The notes beneath the pieces were generated by a model, which saw only the letters and a program-made list of their open reading frames with translations, had not been told where the DNA came from and searched no databases. A stretch of 64,000 nt of DNA from Natronosalvus vescus. Its GTDB lineage: Archaea; Halobacteriota; Halobacteria; Halobacteriales; Natrialbaceae. This document shows positions 18,259-27,595 of this stretch, piece after piece. The first letter of the stretch is position 1. Each line of letters opens with the position of its first letter. The translations under genes were made by a program, and so were the position numbers. The stretch spans positions 1,054,001 through 1,118,000 of the forward strand of contig NZ_CP099546.1 in the NCBI RefSeq assembly GCF_023973145.1. The letters run 5' to 3'.

Positions 18259-18703
18259 AGATTCATACTCTCTGGGCACCCGGAAAAGCGTTATCAGTTA
18301 TCGGCGGGATCCGTGGGCGTTGCGGACAATAAAGCTGCGGTTCTTGGCGATTTCACCTGTTCTCACTGACTGCTCGAGTGAGGGGAGCGCAGTCAGCTGA
18401 AATGGGCCGTGCCCTGATTGTAGTGTGGTCGTCTGGGGAGGTAGTGGGAGTTGTGGCGATGATGATTAGCGTGGAGGGGAGGGTCGGTGTCGAGGTGAAT
18501 TCGGTGCGGAAGTGACGAACTCGCCTCGACGAAGCGTCAACGGGGTGGTGTAATGGATCAACCGATTTGCGTAATCGGTGTCGATTCGCCTGAAAGCGGT
18601 CGTCGCTGCCGCGGTGGCGGCTTCCCCGACCACTGCGGGACTCGAGCGACGACACAATATCGTCGAACTCGAGACGTCCACCATCGCGGGACTCGGGTCT
18701 GGC
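18259..18703. other. Intergenic, no gene seen
   Basis: A 445-base gap separates the RimK gene start from the stop of the next minus-strand gene. Open frames on both strands give proteins with unlikely composition (Arg/Ser/Thr rich). I see no RNA gene or strong repeat. Confidence 0.5.
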
Positions 18704-19282
18704 TCATTGCTCTGTGCATCCACCCTCCTCCGCAGGATGAACCAGGGCGTACAGCTCGGTGCCGAGTCGCGCCATCTCGAGGTCGGCCTCGAGGCGCTCG
18801 ATGTGGGTCTCGAGCGTCGCCTGGTCGATCCGGTCGAGGGGCTGCTCGAGGAGCGACGCGAGTGCCGGGTCGAGCCCCTCCAGTGAGCTGCCGGGGCGAG
18901 ACGGGGCGTTCGTTCGGCCCGCCTCGATCATGGCGTGGATCTCGCGGAGGGTGATGACCGCTCGGCGGAGGGTTCTTATTTCACCCTCGTCCGCTGGCGG
19001 CTGAAGCGTCGCCGACAGCGTCGCTTTCGCACGGGTCACGTCCGCTGGTTCGACCGAAAACTCGCGGCAGGCAGCCTCGAGATCGAACGACCCATGGCGG
19101 CCGCGAGTAGCAGCAAGTCGGAAGGCGGCGACCGTGAGCACCGCTCGATCGTACTCACAATCGAGTACCGTATCGGCGTGGTCGGCGACCGCTCGAGCGA
19201 CCTCGGTGACGTCCGGACAGCCCAGTTGCTGGGCAACCTGCTCGACGGACGACCCGTTTTGGGGTGCGGTGTTCCGCGTCAT
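18704..19282 (-). CDS. Unrecognised helical protein
   Basis: The ATG at 19282 gives 192 residues (MTRNTAPQNGSSVEQVAQQL). The sequence is all-helical with no TM segment. An early part (VLTVAAFRLAATRGRHG, then FDLEAACREFSVEPADV) resembles a cyclin or TFB-like repeat pattern in which a helix pair precedes a short recognition-type helix, but identity is not convincing. The C-terminal half holds a coiled coil (LETHIERLEADLEMARLG). I do not recognise the family; a DNA-binding or regulatory role is only a guess. Confidence 0.5.
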   Translation of the reverse strand: MTRNTAPQNGSSVEQVAQQLGCPDVTEVARAVADHADTVLDCEYDRAVLTVAAFRLAATRGRHGSFDLEAACREFSVEPADVTRAKATLSATLQPPADEGEIRTLRRAVITLREIHAMIEAGRTNAPSRPGSSLEGLDPALASLLEQPLDRIDQATLETHIERLEADLEMARLGTELYALVHPAEEGGCTEQ

Positions 19283-19467
19283 ACGAGACGATAGGGAACC
19301 CAATTCCTTAGTGACATCTGGGAAAGTATCGTTACTATGATTACTATCATTACTAACGGGATTTTATACACAAACGCACCGCTTTCGAACATCCGTCGCT
19401 ACGGAAGACGATGGCGAGGCCTGACAAATCCGCCACGTTCAAGCCACTTCCCTTCGAGAGTCGAGCT

Positions 19468-20646
19468 ATGACCAGAGCTGTCTGGGTGAAAGCCGACGAC
19501 ACCGTTGGTGACTGGGACGCCCGACGCAAGCGGATCACGACCGCCCTCGAGGCCGGCGCTGACTGGGTGCTCGTCGACGAACAGGACACCGAACGAGTAC
19601 GCGAGCTTGGCGACATCTCCGTCGCTGCCTTCCGTACCGACGGGGACGTTACCCTGATCGACGACGCAGAGGATCCGGAACCGGAGAGCCAGCCGGACGC
19701 ATTCGTCACCGGCAAGGAGGGCGAAGGTGACGGCACCATCGACCTCCCCAACGACTTTTCCGGATCGGCGGATCTCTCGACGCTCCGTCGCAGTAGCCCC
19801 GTCGCTCACGGCGCGTACGTCCGCATCCGGGGGAAGGACTACGAAACGTTCGCCGAGGCCGCCGCTGAGGTGGCCGACTACACGATCGTCATCGGCGAGG
19901 ACTGGACGATCATCCCGCTCGAGAACCTGATCGCCCGCATCGGCGAGGAAACGACGCTCGTCGCCGGCGTCACGACCGCCGAAGAGGCGAAGACGGCGTT
20001 CGAAACGCTCGAGATCGGAGCAGACGCCGTCCTTGTCGATACGGACGACCCGGACGAAATCCGCCGTACGGTCGACGTTCGCGACGCCGCCGAACGGGAA
20101 TCGCTCGACCTCGAGTGGGGAACGGTGACCGAGATCGAACCCGTCGGCTCGGCCGACCGCGTCTGCGTGGATACCGGGAGCCTGTTCGACCACGACGAGG
20201 GGATGCTCGTGGGGTCGATGTCACGCGGCCTGGTGTTCGTCCACGCCGAAACGGCCGAGTCGCCGTACGTTGCCTCCCGCCCGTTCCGGGTCAACGCGGG
20301 GGCCGTCCACGCGTACGTCCGGACGCCCGAGGGCGGTACGAAGTACCTCTCCGAGCTCAGAAGCGGCGACGAGGTTCAGGTCATCGACACCGCCGGCCAC
20401 ACCCGCGAAGCGATCGTTGGCCGGGTCAAAATCGAGAAACGGCCGATGTTCCGCGTGGCGCTCGAGACCGACGGTGGCGATCACATCGAGACGCTCCTGC
20501 AGAACGCCGAGACGATCAAAGTCTCGACGAAAGACGGCCGCCGTGCGGTTACCGATCTCTCACCAGGCGACGCGGTTCGCCTCTACTACGACGACACGGC
20601 CCGACACTTCGGCGAAGCCGTCGAAGAGAGCATCATCGAAAAGTAG
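19468..20646 (+). CDS. aroB': 3-dehydroquinate synthase type II
   Basis: The ATG at 19468 ([16 protein letters not shown]) gives 392 residues. The sequence agrees with the archaeal AroB' family: [80 protein letters not shown] and [13 protein letters not shown]. The enzyme makes 3-dehydroquinate from 2-amino-3,7-dideoxy-threo-hept-6-ulosonate using NAD, the archaeal entry to the shikimate pathway for aromatic amino acids. The next pathway gene, aroD, is at 30521-31195, beyond the accessory block. Confidence 0.92.
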   Translation: MTRAVWVKADDTVGDWDARRKRITTALEAGADWVLVDEQDTERVRELGDISVAAFRTDGDVTLIDDAEDPEPESQPDAFVTGKEGEGDGTIDLPNDFSGSADLSTLRRSSPVAHGAYVRIRGKDYETFAEAAAEVADYTIVIGEDWTIIPLENLIARIGEETTLVAGVTTAEEAKTAFETLEIGADAVLVDTDDPDEIRRTVDVRDAAERESLDLEWGTVTEIEPVGSADRVCVDTGSLFDHDEGMLVGSMSRGLVFVHAETAESPYVASRPFRVNAGAVHAYVRTPEGGTKYLSELRSGDEVQVIDTAGHTREAIVGRVKIEKRPMFRVALETDGGDHIETLLQNAETIKVSTKDGRRAVTDLSPGDAVRLYYDDTARHFGEAVEESIIEK

Positions 20647-20974
20647 TTCTCGATAGTCGAATCGGGCTCGAGTCGGTTATTTTCCTCGTTTCGGGCCAGA
20701 ACTCGAGGCATCGGAGTGGTGGTGCGGTCAGGAGTTGGTGGTGCGACCCTGGGTTGGTGTCGTGGCAACGAGTTGGTGGTGGTACCTCGAGGTGGTGCCG
20801 TGGCAACGAGGTGGTGTCGTGCCCCCGAGTGGTAGATGTGATGGTGGCGTAGACGACGCTGGCGACACGTATGAGGTACTGATATCGATTGTGACGAGTA
20901 TCTGGACTGACAGGAGAAGAGACGACACTCCGATGATGCTGCTGACTGGGTGACAGCACTCGTGACGAAACCAG
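20647..20974. other. Intergenic region with 19-bp tandem repeats
   Basis: A 328-base region between two convergent genes. A six-copy degenerate repeat occupies 20718-20831 and is described separately. Nothing else was found. Confidence 0.6.
20718..20831. repeat. Six-copy 19-bp degenerate tandem repeat
   Basis: Six consecutive 19-base units start at 20718, 20737, 20756, 20775, 20794 and 20813. Each begins GGTG; the consensus is roughly GGTGNCGTGGCACCGAGTT. Units 3 and 5 share GTGGCAACGAG. The period is not a multiple of three, so it does not encode a peptide repeat. The block lies between the ends of two convergent genes. Confidence 0.75.
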
Positions 20975-21388
20975 CTACGGTGACACCGATTCGTCCTCCG
21001 CCGGCGGCTCGAGTCGGGTCGTACACCAGTGACAGAACTCGAGTTCCTCATCGAGCGGGCGGTTGCAGTGGGGGCACGTTGGCCCATCGTGGTCGCCGCT
21101 CCCACCGACGGCACCGAGACCCCGAAAGAGCGCGTCGGTCGCGGTAAACAGGGCGAGAAACGCCAGGAGGAATCGATCGACGCTGCTGGTTTCCTCGGTG
21201 AGAATCGTCCACGTTGCGTCGAATGACGTCATCGCGCTCAACTGCGTCGTCGAAAACGAGATGGCGACCGCCGTGACGAACAACCCGGCGAAGAACAGCG
21301 CACGTATCCAGTCACGGAGCACGGCGTGGCCGATGCCGGGGAACACCAGCGAGAGCGAGGCGGCGACGAGCGCACGAACCAGCGTCAT
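20975..21388 (-). CDS. Small membrane protein with zinc ribbon
   Basis: The protein has 137 residues. Two or three TM segments (LVAASLSLVFPGIGHAVL, ALFFAGLFVTAVAIS and RFLLAFLALFTATDALF) precede a C-terminal zinc ribbon with CPHC and CHWC spaced by 14 residues. This arrangement is common among haloarchaeal small membrane proteins (DUF7575-like by recall). Function unknown. It lies between aroB' and the regulator gene and points the same way as the latter. Confidence 0.7.
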   Translation of the reverse strand: MTLVRALVAASLSLVFPGIGHAVLRDWIRALFFAGLFVTAVAISFSTTQLSAMTSFDATWTILTEETSSVDRFLLAFLALFTATDALFRGLGAVGGSGDHDGPTCPHCNRPLDEELEFCHWCTTRLEPPAEDESVSP

Positions 21389-21520
21389 ACCTGTAGCGAG
21401 TCGTTAGTGACCGACACCCTTAACGTTCCGTTTTCGAGTTGGGTACGGAGTCACCACCCGATTGGCTTTCGGTTCGTCGACGTTCTGCACACGATACTCG
21501 CCGCACCACACACAGCGCGA

Positions 21521-22111
21521 TCACCGCGGTGGCTCGTCACGTGCACCCAGCGCACTCCGGCGCAGGTGAGAGTGGTGAACCAGCGAGGAGACGCCAAACA
21601 TCAGGAGGATGATCGCCGAAAGCACCTGTCCGGACAACCCCTGAAACGGGTACACCGAGGCCCAGACGAGTGCGATCAACAGCGTTCCAACCGCGCTCAA
21701 CCCGAGATAGTACTGACTCCATGGAATGTCGTGTGCGGGGACGTACTCGAGGTACATCTGTACCTCCCGTGCATCCTCCGTCAACTCGACCGTCCCCCTC
21801 GAGCGGTCGTACTCGATGATGCCTGCGTCGGCCAGTTTCGGCAGGTGTGACTGGCGCAACGCCGTGTAGATGCGCTTGCGCTTCTTCCAGGAAATGTCCT
21901 CGATTGGCATCTCGTACTCCCACGCGGTGAGCGCATCGACGAGTGTTCGCAAGTCGGTTTGTCCCGTTTCGTCACGTTTGAGATAATAGAGAACCCATCG
22001 CCTGCGCTGATTGCTCAGCACGGTGAATACCTCGTCTCGAGACGGTGAATCCTCCGGAATCTGTTCTGCAGTACCCCCCAGTGTGTCAATGGCGTGTGGA
22101 ATATTCGTCAC
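21521..22111 (-). CDS. DUF7344-type winged-helix regulator with two TM segments
   Basis: The protein has 196 residues from a GTG. Residues 25-110 form a haloarchaeal DUF7344-like winged helix-turn-helix (DEVFTVLSNQRRRWVLYYL, then LRQSHLPKLADAGIIEYD). Two TM segments follow (YYLGLSAVGTLLIALVWAS and VLSAIILLMFGVSSLVHH), so it is membrane-tethered. In haloarchaea such regulators often sit beside the exported DUF1102-type gene clusters and probably control them. It is transcribed divergently from that cluster, with a 407-base gap containing the shared promoter element. Confidence 0.75.
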   Translation of the reverse strand: MTNIPHAIDTLGGTAEQIPEDSPSRDEVFTVLSNQRRRWVLYYLKRDETGQTDLRTLVDALTAWEYEMPIEDISWKKRKRIYTALRQSHLPKLADAGIIEYDRSRGTVELTEDAREVQMYLEYVPAHDIPWSQYYLGLSAVGTLLIALVWASVYPFQGLSGQVLSAIILLMFGVSSLVHHSHLRRSALGARDEPPR

Positions 22112-22518
22112 GTGAACCCCCCCAAATGATTCCCATCGTGACGCTCTCTCTTAGATAAGTTAATTAATTGGAACGTAGCCGTGGGTAGCCTCTTGCTGTC
22201 CACGAACAGGGAGTCATTATTCGCTCGAGGACGTCGGTTCCTGTCCTGTTTCCCGCTACCCACCGTCGTCGGAGGATCGAACGACCCATTCCACTGGCTG
22301 CTCATCTCACCTCCTGTTCGTTGTGTGAGCACGCTTGTCGGTCGTCGAAAGCCCTCCCTGCGTCTCGGTCGCAGAGAAGGTCGTGCCTGCAGGCGCTACC
22401 TGTCGCCCCTCCTTGGAGTGTATACACAAACCCGGTTCCATCGATGACAGAGCCAAGCGCGCCCCATGTCGGTCAGTCGGTGTGACCGCACACGGGATCC
22501 GCCGGAGAGTACACAGTT
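22112..22518. other. Divergent intergenic region with promoter of the DUF1102 cluster
   Basis: A 407-base gap. It contains a TAAGTTAATTAATTGG AT-rich stretch about 45-65 bases before the regulator start at 22111 and the conserved promoter element at 22401-22429 for the forward cluster. No additional gene was seen. Confidence 0.6.
22401..22429 (+). promoter_or_regulatory. Conserved promoter element of a DUF1102 gene (copy 1)
   Basis: TGTCGCCCCTCCT, three variable bases, then AGTGTATACACAA. The TATACA core is the TATA box, about 98 bases before the ATG at 22519. The same 29-base element recurs at 26806-26834, matching at 26 of 29 positions; the following GGT.CC...GATG pattern is also shared. 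A shorter version precedes the gene starting at 28375. Confidence 0.65.
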
Positions 22519-23136
22519 ATGAAACGACGACAGTTCGTTCTCGGAACCGGTGTGGCAGCGATCGGCGGTGCAACGCTCATCGGCACCGGGGCCTTTTCGG
22601 GTGTGGTATCGAAGCGGTCGACGAAAATCAGCGTCGCCCACGACAGGGACGCGTACCTGGGACTGAAACGCAGCGACAGCCCCAATCGAAGCTACGTCGA
22701 CTACGACGACAAAAAGCACCTGCGGGTTCGGATGGACAAGAAAAACCCCACCGAAGGCGGTGGTCAGGGCGTCAACTCGGATTCGATCTCCTGGTTCGAC
22801 AACCTCTTTCACATCTGTAACCAGGGGAAAGAGCCGTCGAAGATTTTCGTGCTTAAATCCGGTGACGAACCCGACCGGGTGACGTTCTACCACGGCAACT
22901 TCAGCAACGGGTACGAGATCGTCAGCGGCCAGACGCTCGCGGTGAGTGAGTGTCTGGAGGTCGGTCTGTACACGTACACGAAGGATATCGAGGCGCACAC
23001 GCAGCTGCTCAGGAACGTCATCATCGTCGCCATCGCCGAGAGCGCCTTCACGAAGGAGATGAAACCGGACAATCTGCTCGAGGCGGTCGAGATGCCCGAC
23101 CGAAAATCCGAGGAGTGGGTGCTCAACGGCGCATGA
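22519..23136 (+). CDS. Exported DUF1102-type protein (paralogue 1)
   Basis: The protein has 205 residues. The N-terminus KRRQFVLGTG is a twin-Arg-like signal ending in GTGAFSG near residue 27. The mature part carries VAHDRDAYLGL and the cluster-wide motif VNSDSISWFDNLFHICNQGK. Two paralogues (23133 and 26933) share the NSDS...CNxGK pattern; 27857 keeps only the FxxCNxGK part. The family is of unknown function; mature domains of this kind are predicted all-beta and extracellular. Its stop overlaps the next ATG (ATGA). Confidence 0.75.
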   Translation: MKRRQFVLGTGVAAIGGATLIGTGAFSGVVSKRSTKISVAHDRDAYLGLKRSDSPNRSYVDYDDKKHLRVRMDKKNPTEGGGQGVNSDSISWFDNLFHICNQGKEPSKIFVLKSGDEPDRVTFYHGNFSNGYEIVSGQTLAVSECLEVGLYTYTKDIEAHTQLLRNVIIVAIAESAFTKEMKPDNLLEAVEMPDRKSEEWVLNGA

Positions 23137-23696
23137 CCGATCCGTCCACGCTGAACCGACGGCAGACGCTGGCTGGGCTCGGCAGCATCGGCCTCGGTGC
23201 GCTCGCGCTCGTTGGCGTGTCCTATTGGCGACAGACGTCCGAGACCGCTGTTCGGTCGAACGACGACGATACCACCGTTCACTCGCCGGGGACGTCGAAC
23301 GGAACCGACGACGACGGAACGGACGACGGTGGCGATCCCATCGACACGGAAAAAAAGCGGAAAATCACTATTCAGCTACCGAAGGGCGACCACGACCGCT
23401 TCAACTCCGATTCCATCTCGTTCGTCCACGACGGCTTTTACGTCTGTAACCGGGGGAAATCGGCTGCCAGCGTCTGGATCGACGCGGATCCGGTGACGAA
23501 CGACCGAGGCGAACCCGCCGTCAGGTTCTATCGTGATGGGAATCTCGGTGACCGAATCGACAGTTCCGACCAGGCGGCCCACCTCGAGGCTGACTCCTGC
23601 CTCCGCGTTGGCGTCATGACTCGCACGTTTGGGATTGCCGGCGAGACGACCCTGGTCGAGAAGGTCGACGTTCGAACCGAACGGAAGGATCCTTGA
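23133..23696 (+). CDS. Exported DUF1102-type protein (paralogue 2)
   Basis: The protein has 187 residues and overlaps the previous stop by four bases, so the pair is co-translated. The signal region has NRRQTLAGLGSIGLGALALVG. A long Asp/Thr-rich linker (residues 40-75) follows. The mature domain repeats the family motif FNSDSISFVHDGFYVCNRGK. It lacks the AYLGL region of paralogue 1, so it may be a specialised subunit. There is no lipobox. Confidence 0.65.
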   Translation: MTDPSTLNRRQTLAGLGSIGLGALALVGVSYWRQTSETAVRSNDDDTTVHSPGTSNGTDDDGTDDGGDPIDTEKKRKITIQLPKGDHDRFNSDSISFVHDGFYVCNRGKSAASVWIDADPVTNDRGEPAVRFYRDGNLGDRIDSSDQAAHLEADSCLRVGVMTRTFGIAGETTLVEKVDVRTERKDP

Positions 23697-24112
23697 CGAC
23701 ACCCGGTTCGAAGCGGGGTGGGAACGCTGTCGTCGGTGGTGGGATATCACAGTCTGTTCGTCCGTCGGTTCCGCTGTCCTAGACGCTCTTCCTTTTCGTG
23801 TCTCTATCCCTGCTCCGACTCCTCGAGAACTGATCACACGAGAAGACAGTCACTACTTGGTGTCAGTCACTCATTACTTACCATCACGGATGTTGCCCAC
23901 TCGTCCGTGATCCGTTTCGCCGCTATCGAGACACGTACCGGCGCGGATCGGGGGTGGGGGACGTTTAGTGTTCGTCGCACAGCGGAACCAGCCGTCGATC
24001 GGTGTCACGCAGCAGTGGCTATCGACACCTGGGCCGACCGACACTCCCTGCGCTGTGACCGGATAGATCTCGAGGGACGTGCGCTGGTGGGAAGGGGTGT
24101 GACGACACACCA
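23697..24112. other. Intergenic, no gene seen
   Basis: A 416-base gap between the DUF1102 pair and the signal peptidase gene. No coding sequence of plausible composition was found on either strand. It may hold the promoter for 24113, but no strong TATA box stands out near the start. Confidence 0.5.
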
Positions 24113-25264
24113 ATGACGATTCGTGGGTCTCTCAGCAGCGTCCTCACCGTCGTCGTCGGACTCATTGTCGTGTTGTTGCTCGTTGGTGCTCTCCTTGGCC
24201 AGCCGGTGTTGCTGTCGTACGTCGAGACGGGGAGCATGGAGCCGACGATCGAATCGGGCGACGGCTTCATCGCGATTCCGACGGCTGTCAGTGGCCCGGT
24301 CGAAACGGGAGACGTCGTCGTCTTCGAGGCCCAGGAGATCGACGGCGGCGGCCTGACGACACACCGTGTCGTCGCGGAGACTGATCACGGCTACGTGACG
24401 CGCGGTGATGCAAATATGGTCACCGACCAGGACGGTGCCGAACCGCACGTCACCGACGGCCAGGTCGTCGCCAAAGCGCTCCAGGTGAACGGCGAGGTGG
24501 TCACGATCCCGCACCTTGGAACGGCGGTGATGGGCATCCAGAGCGGCCTCGAGGCGACCCAGCTACGCCTGGCCTCGCTGTTGGGGACGGGGGCACTGCT
24601 GGGATCGTCCGGCCTGTCGGCGCTCCTGCTCGGGTTCGGCATCGCCGTACTCGCCGTCTCGTTCCTGCTCGAGCGCGGCGCTCGAACCGAGCGCTCTCGA
24701 AGTCGCCAACGGCGGCCGCGGCGAGACGTCTTCGACGCGAAGCGAGTCGTCCTCGCACTGGCGCTCGTGATCGCGCTCGTCTCCGCGGGGACGATGGCGA
24801 CCATGTCGGGGTCGACCGAGACCGGGATCGTCAGCAGCGAGTACGATTCCGGTGCGCACCACGTCATCGCGGCCGGTGAGACCGAGACTCAAACCTACGA
24901 AGTGGCCCACAACGGCCCCGTCCCGGTGGTGACGATGTTCGAGCCCTCGAGCGACGGCGTGACCGTCGACGAGGAGCCGAAGCGCCTCGAGCGTGGCGAC
25001 GCGGTCAACGTAACCGTCGGCGTTACGGCACCACCGGAGACAGGGTACTACCTCCGGTCGTTCTCGGAGTATCGCTACTTCGCGGTGCTTCCCACGCCGG
25101 TGATTGCGACGCTGCATACGATCCACCCGTGGCTGGCGGCCGGAGCCGTGACGGTGGTCGTGACGGGGGTGTTCGTGCTCCCGTTCGCGCTGCTCATCGG
25201 CACGGGGACAATTCGGACGCGGGAGCGACGGCGAACGGGGCACGGGAAACGTACCTTGTGGTGA
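24113..25264 (+). CDS. Signal peptidase I, archaeal type (S26B), with large C-terminal extension
   Basis: The protein has 383 residues. The catalytic part (1-150) holds TM1, then ETGSMEPTI (Ser nucleophile), LTTHRVV (His in place of the bacterial Lys, typical of archaeal/ER enzymes) and VTRGDANMV. Residues 150-190 hold two hydrophobic segments. Residues 200-350 form an extra region: a TM segment (RVVLALALVIALVSAG), an extracytoplasmic domain with YEVAHNGPVPVVTMFEP, and a final TM segment. Sitting in the middle of the DUF1102 cluster, it is the likely maturation peptidase for those proteins. Confidence 0.85.
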   Translation: MTIRGSLSSVLTVVVGLIVVLLLVGALLGQPVLLSYVETGSMEPTIESGDGFIAIPTAVSGPVETGDVVVFEAQEIDGGGLTTHRVVAETDHGYVTRGDANMVTDQDGAEPHVTDGQVVAKALQVNGEVVTIPHLGTAVMGIQSGLEATQLRLASLLGTGALLGSSGLSALLLGFGIAVLAVSFLLERGARTERSRSRQRRPRRDVFDAKRVVLALALVIALVSAGTMATMSGSTETGIVSSEYDSGAHHVIAAGETETQTYEVAHNGPVPVVTMFEPSSDGVTVDEEPKRLERGDAVNVTVGVTAPPETGYYLRSFSEYRYFAVLPTPVIATLHTIHPWLAAGAVTVVVTGVFVLPFALLIGTGTIRTRERRRTGHGKRTLW

Positions 25265-25322
25265 TTTTCATGGAGACGATAACGCACACACACGACAGAT
25301 CCGAATTCGGGGGGTATCGACG

Positions 25323-26528
25323 ATGAACGGCGAGCGAGCGATTCTCAGAGCGCGATCGGCGCTCGACCAGTGGTTCGTCCTCGTGGTCGTGGTGCTGGTC
25401 GCGCTGAGTGCGTTCGGGGGCTGGATGGCCTACTCCGCGTACGCGGCCGATCCTGCCCCGGACGACGAGCGGACGGTTGAAGTGTGGTCGACCACTGCCG
25501 GCTACCACCACAGCGCCGAGGTGCAGGTCGACAACCCGGTGTTCGACGTCGGTGACGAACTGTCGAACCAGCCGGTGTACTACACGCGCATCGCCCCGGA
25601 GCTCGAGGGCGAGTTCAGACACCGCTACGACGGCACCGATGGTGTCGTCACCCTCGACGTCGAACTCGAGCGGGTCGTCCGATCGGTCGACGGTGACGCT
25701 GGCGAGTACTGGTCGGTGTCCGAATCGCTCGGATCGAGCACGGTCGACGACCTCGAGGCCGGCGAAACGCACACCACGGCGTTCACGCTCGACGTCCCCG
25801 GCCTGGCAAACGAAACCGACGAGATCGACTCGAGCCTCGGTAGCACGCCTGGAACCACGGAGACCGTCGTCGTCGCTTACGTCACGCTCGAGGGCACTGT
25901 GGACGGCGAGTCGGTGAACCAGACCAATCGATACGAACTGGTAGTCGACCCAGACGGCGACACCTACACCGTCGAGGGGCCAGAAAACGATCGATACGCC
26001 GAAGAGCGGACGGAGGCGGTCGAGAGCGATGCGGCGGCCGGGGCCGGCTTCGATCTCGGCGAATCCCTGGGTGGACTGGTGTTGCTCGTCCTCTCGCTGT
26101 CGGCGCTTGGCGCTACGACGGTCGCGAAACGACGGGGAGCGCTCACTCCCTCGGCGGCCGACCTCGAGCGCGCCCGTGCCAGACACGAGCGCGAGCAGTT
26201 CGACGACTGGATCACTCGCGGCGTGCTTCCCGACGCGGTACTCGATCGCCCGCGGGTGGACGTCGACACGCTCGAGGGGCTGGTCGACGTGGCGATCGAT
26301 TGTGAGAAGCGGGTGATCGAAGAACAGACCGAGGACGGGCCGTCCTACTGGGTGCTCGACGGGGGGCTGCTGTACGTTTACGAGCCCGTGGAGCCGGTGC
26401 TGGAGGGATCCGAAGACGTGCGACCCGGCGACGATGGCGACGCACCACCCGAGGAACCTGTAGTAGAGGGCGTCGAGGTGGACGGCCTCGAGGAAGGGGA
26501 CGGGACGATTTCGTCCGGGAACGACTGA
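25323..26528 (+). CDS. DUF5305-type membrane protein
   Basis: The protein has 401 residues. A TM segment lies at 19-42 (FVLVVVVLVALSAFGGWMAYSAY). An extracytoplasmic domain (60-220) follows with VEVWSTTAGYHHSAEV and QPVYYTRIAPELEGEF, the usual DUF5305 landmarks. A second TM segment lies near 245-262, and a cytoplasmic acidic part ends in EEGDGTISSGND. The gene follows the signal peptidase with 58 bases between. DUF5305 genes are commonly found beside S26B peptidases in archaea, and the protein probably helps assemble or anchor the exported proteins. Confidence 0.75.
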   Translation: MNGERAILRARSALDQWFVLVVVVLVALSAFGGWMAYSAYAADPAPDDERTVEVWSTTAGYHHSAEVQVDNPVFDVGDELSNQPVYYTRIAPELEGEFRHRYDGTDGVVTLDVELERVVRSVDGDAGEYWSVSESLGSSTVDDLEAGETHTTAFTLDVPGLANETDEIDSSLGSTPGTTETVVVAYVTLEGTVDGESVNQTNRYELVVDPDGDTYTVEGPENDRYAEERTEAVESDAAAGAGFDLGESLGGLVLLVLSLSALGATTVAKRRGALTPSAADLERARARHEREQFDDWITRGVLPDAVLDRPRVDVDTLEGLVDVAIDCEKRVIEEQTEDGPSYWVLDGGLLYVYEPVEPVLEGSEDVRPGDDGDAPPEEPVVEGVEVDGLEEGDGTISSGND

Positions 26529-26932
26529 TAGGGATCGTTGTCGTCTCTTCTCGAGAAGCGGCGACACGCGACGGCAATCATCGGGAAACCGTTCAAACCG
26601 GTTCGATCGCTCGTTTAATGATGGGAGCGGCAGTGCCGCTCGGCTTACTCGGACTGTCTCGAGATCGACCCCCACGGGTGGCGACGGTCTCGAGGCCGGT
26701 AGGATGTCGTTCCCGGTTGGTACTGCTTGGTATCCAATTCCCGACAGATCGTAGCCGGACGCTTCGGCGTCTCACGAGGTGCCTGTCACTACTGCAGGAG
26801 GGGGATGTCGCCCCTCCTGTCAGTGTATACACAAGGGTGGTACCGGTGATGGTGGAGATACATGCGTTCAGGTGTGGCGACTGGTTGGTGGTGTGGATGG
26901 GGTGTCGGGGGCTGAACGCACTGGAGACACTC
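26529..26932. other. Intergenic with promoter of the next DUF1102 gene
   Basis: A 404-base gap. It holds the 29-base promoter element (26806-26834) about 100 bases before the next ATG at 26933. An open frame upstream of this ATG (from 26618) has no family resemblance and is not translated in my view. Confidence 0.6.
26806..26834 (+). promoter_or_regulatory. Conserved promoter element of a DUF1102 gene (copy 2)
   Basis: TGTCGCCCCTCCT, GTC, then AGTGTATACACAA, followed by GGGTGGTACCGGTGAT. It is the second copy of the element at 22401-22429, 99 bases before the start at 26933. The conservation of the TATA box and the flanking C-rich block points to a shared regulator site. Confidence 0.65.
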
Positions 26933-27595
26933 ATGGAACGACGCAAATTCCTGATCGGTGCTGGGAGTACAGCAATCGGCGCAAGCGCAATCATCGGCTC
27001 GGGCGCGTTCAGTCGAATCGAATCGCAGCGGCACGTTTCGATAGCCGTAGCAGAGGATTCGGAGGCGTATCTCGGATTGGAACCGCTCGATACGCTCAAC
27101 AGCCAGAATTACGTAGCACTCGATGATAACGGGCATCTCTACGTCCAGATCGACGGTGAGGGTGATCAGCAGGACAATGGTGGAGATGGGCCTGAAGGGG
27201 TGGGTGTCAACTCTGACTCATCCACTTGGTTCGACGGAATGTTCGATATCTGTAACAACGGCAAGGCAGAAGCAACCGTGAGGATCGACGTTGCTGGTCT
27301 GCAGTTCCACTCTTCCTCTGAAGATGGAATCGAACCAGACGACGATTATGGGCGTCCGATCGTCGACGTATTCTATTACGACGACGAAGGAAATGAAGTT
27401 TCGATCCTTACAGACTCGGAGGATGAATCATGGGATTATGGTGAAGATCTAACCCTCGATGTAGGCGAGTGTGAAACGATGAACATCCGAACGAACACGA
27501 AGGGTATTGATGCGACAATGGATGACGAACCTCTCGTGGAAGGTGATGCAACCGTCGTCGCCGACGCGCCTGGAGCGGGTGAAGTGAACGACTGA
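26933..27595 (+). CDS. Exported DUF1102-type protein (paralogue 3)
   Basis: The ATG at 26933 (MERRKFLIGAGSTAIGASA) gives 220 residues. The signal ends in GSGAFSRIESQR, and the mature part begins HVSIAVAEDSEAYLGLEPL. The NSDSSTWFDGMFDICNNGK motif is near residue 93. The C-terminal part is rich in Asp/Glu. Its DNA is noticeably less GC-rich than neighbouring genes, which may indicate transfer. It is convergent with the next DUF1102 gene. Confidence 0.75.
   Translation: MERRKFLIGAGSTAIGASAIIGSGAFSRIESQRHVSIAVAEDSEAYLGLEPLDTLNSQNYVALDDNGHLYVQIDGEGDQQDNGGDGPEGVGVNSDSSTWFDGMFDICNNGKAEATVRIDVAGLQFHSSSEDGIEPDDDYGRPIVDVFYYDDEGNEVSILTDSEDESWDYGEDLTLDVGECETMNIRTNTKGIDATMDDEPLVEGDATVVADAPGAGEVND

Noticed and set aside
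20735-20953. ORF through the 19-bp repeats
   Set aside because: The period of 19 changes the frame in each unit, and the codons do not match a real gene.
22335-22820. Alternative long ORF covering the DUF1102 paralogue 1 start
   Set aside because: It is in a different frame from the clearly recognised signal peptide and family motif.
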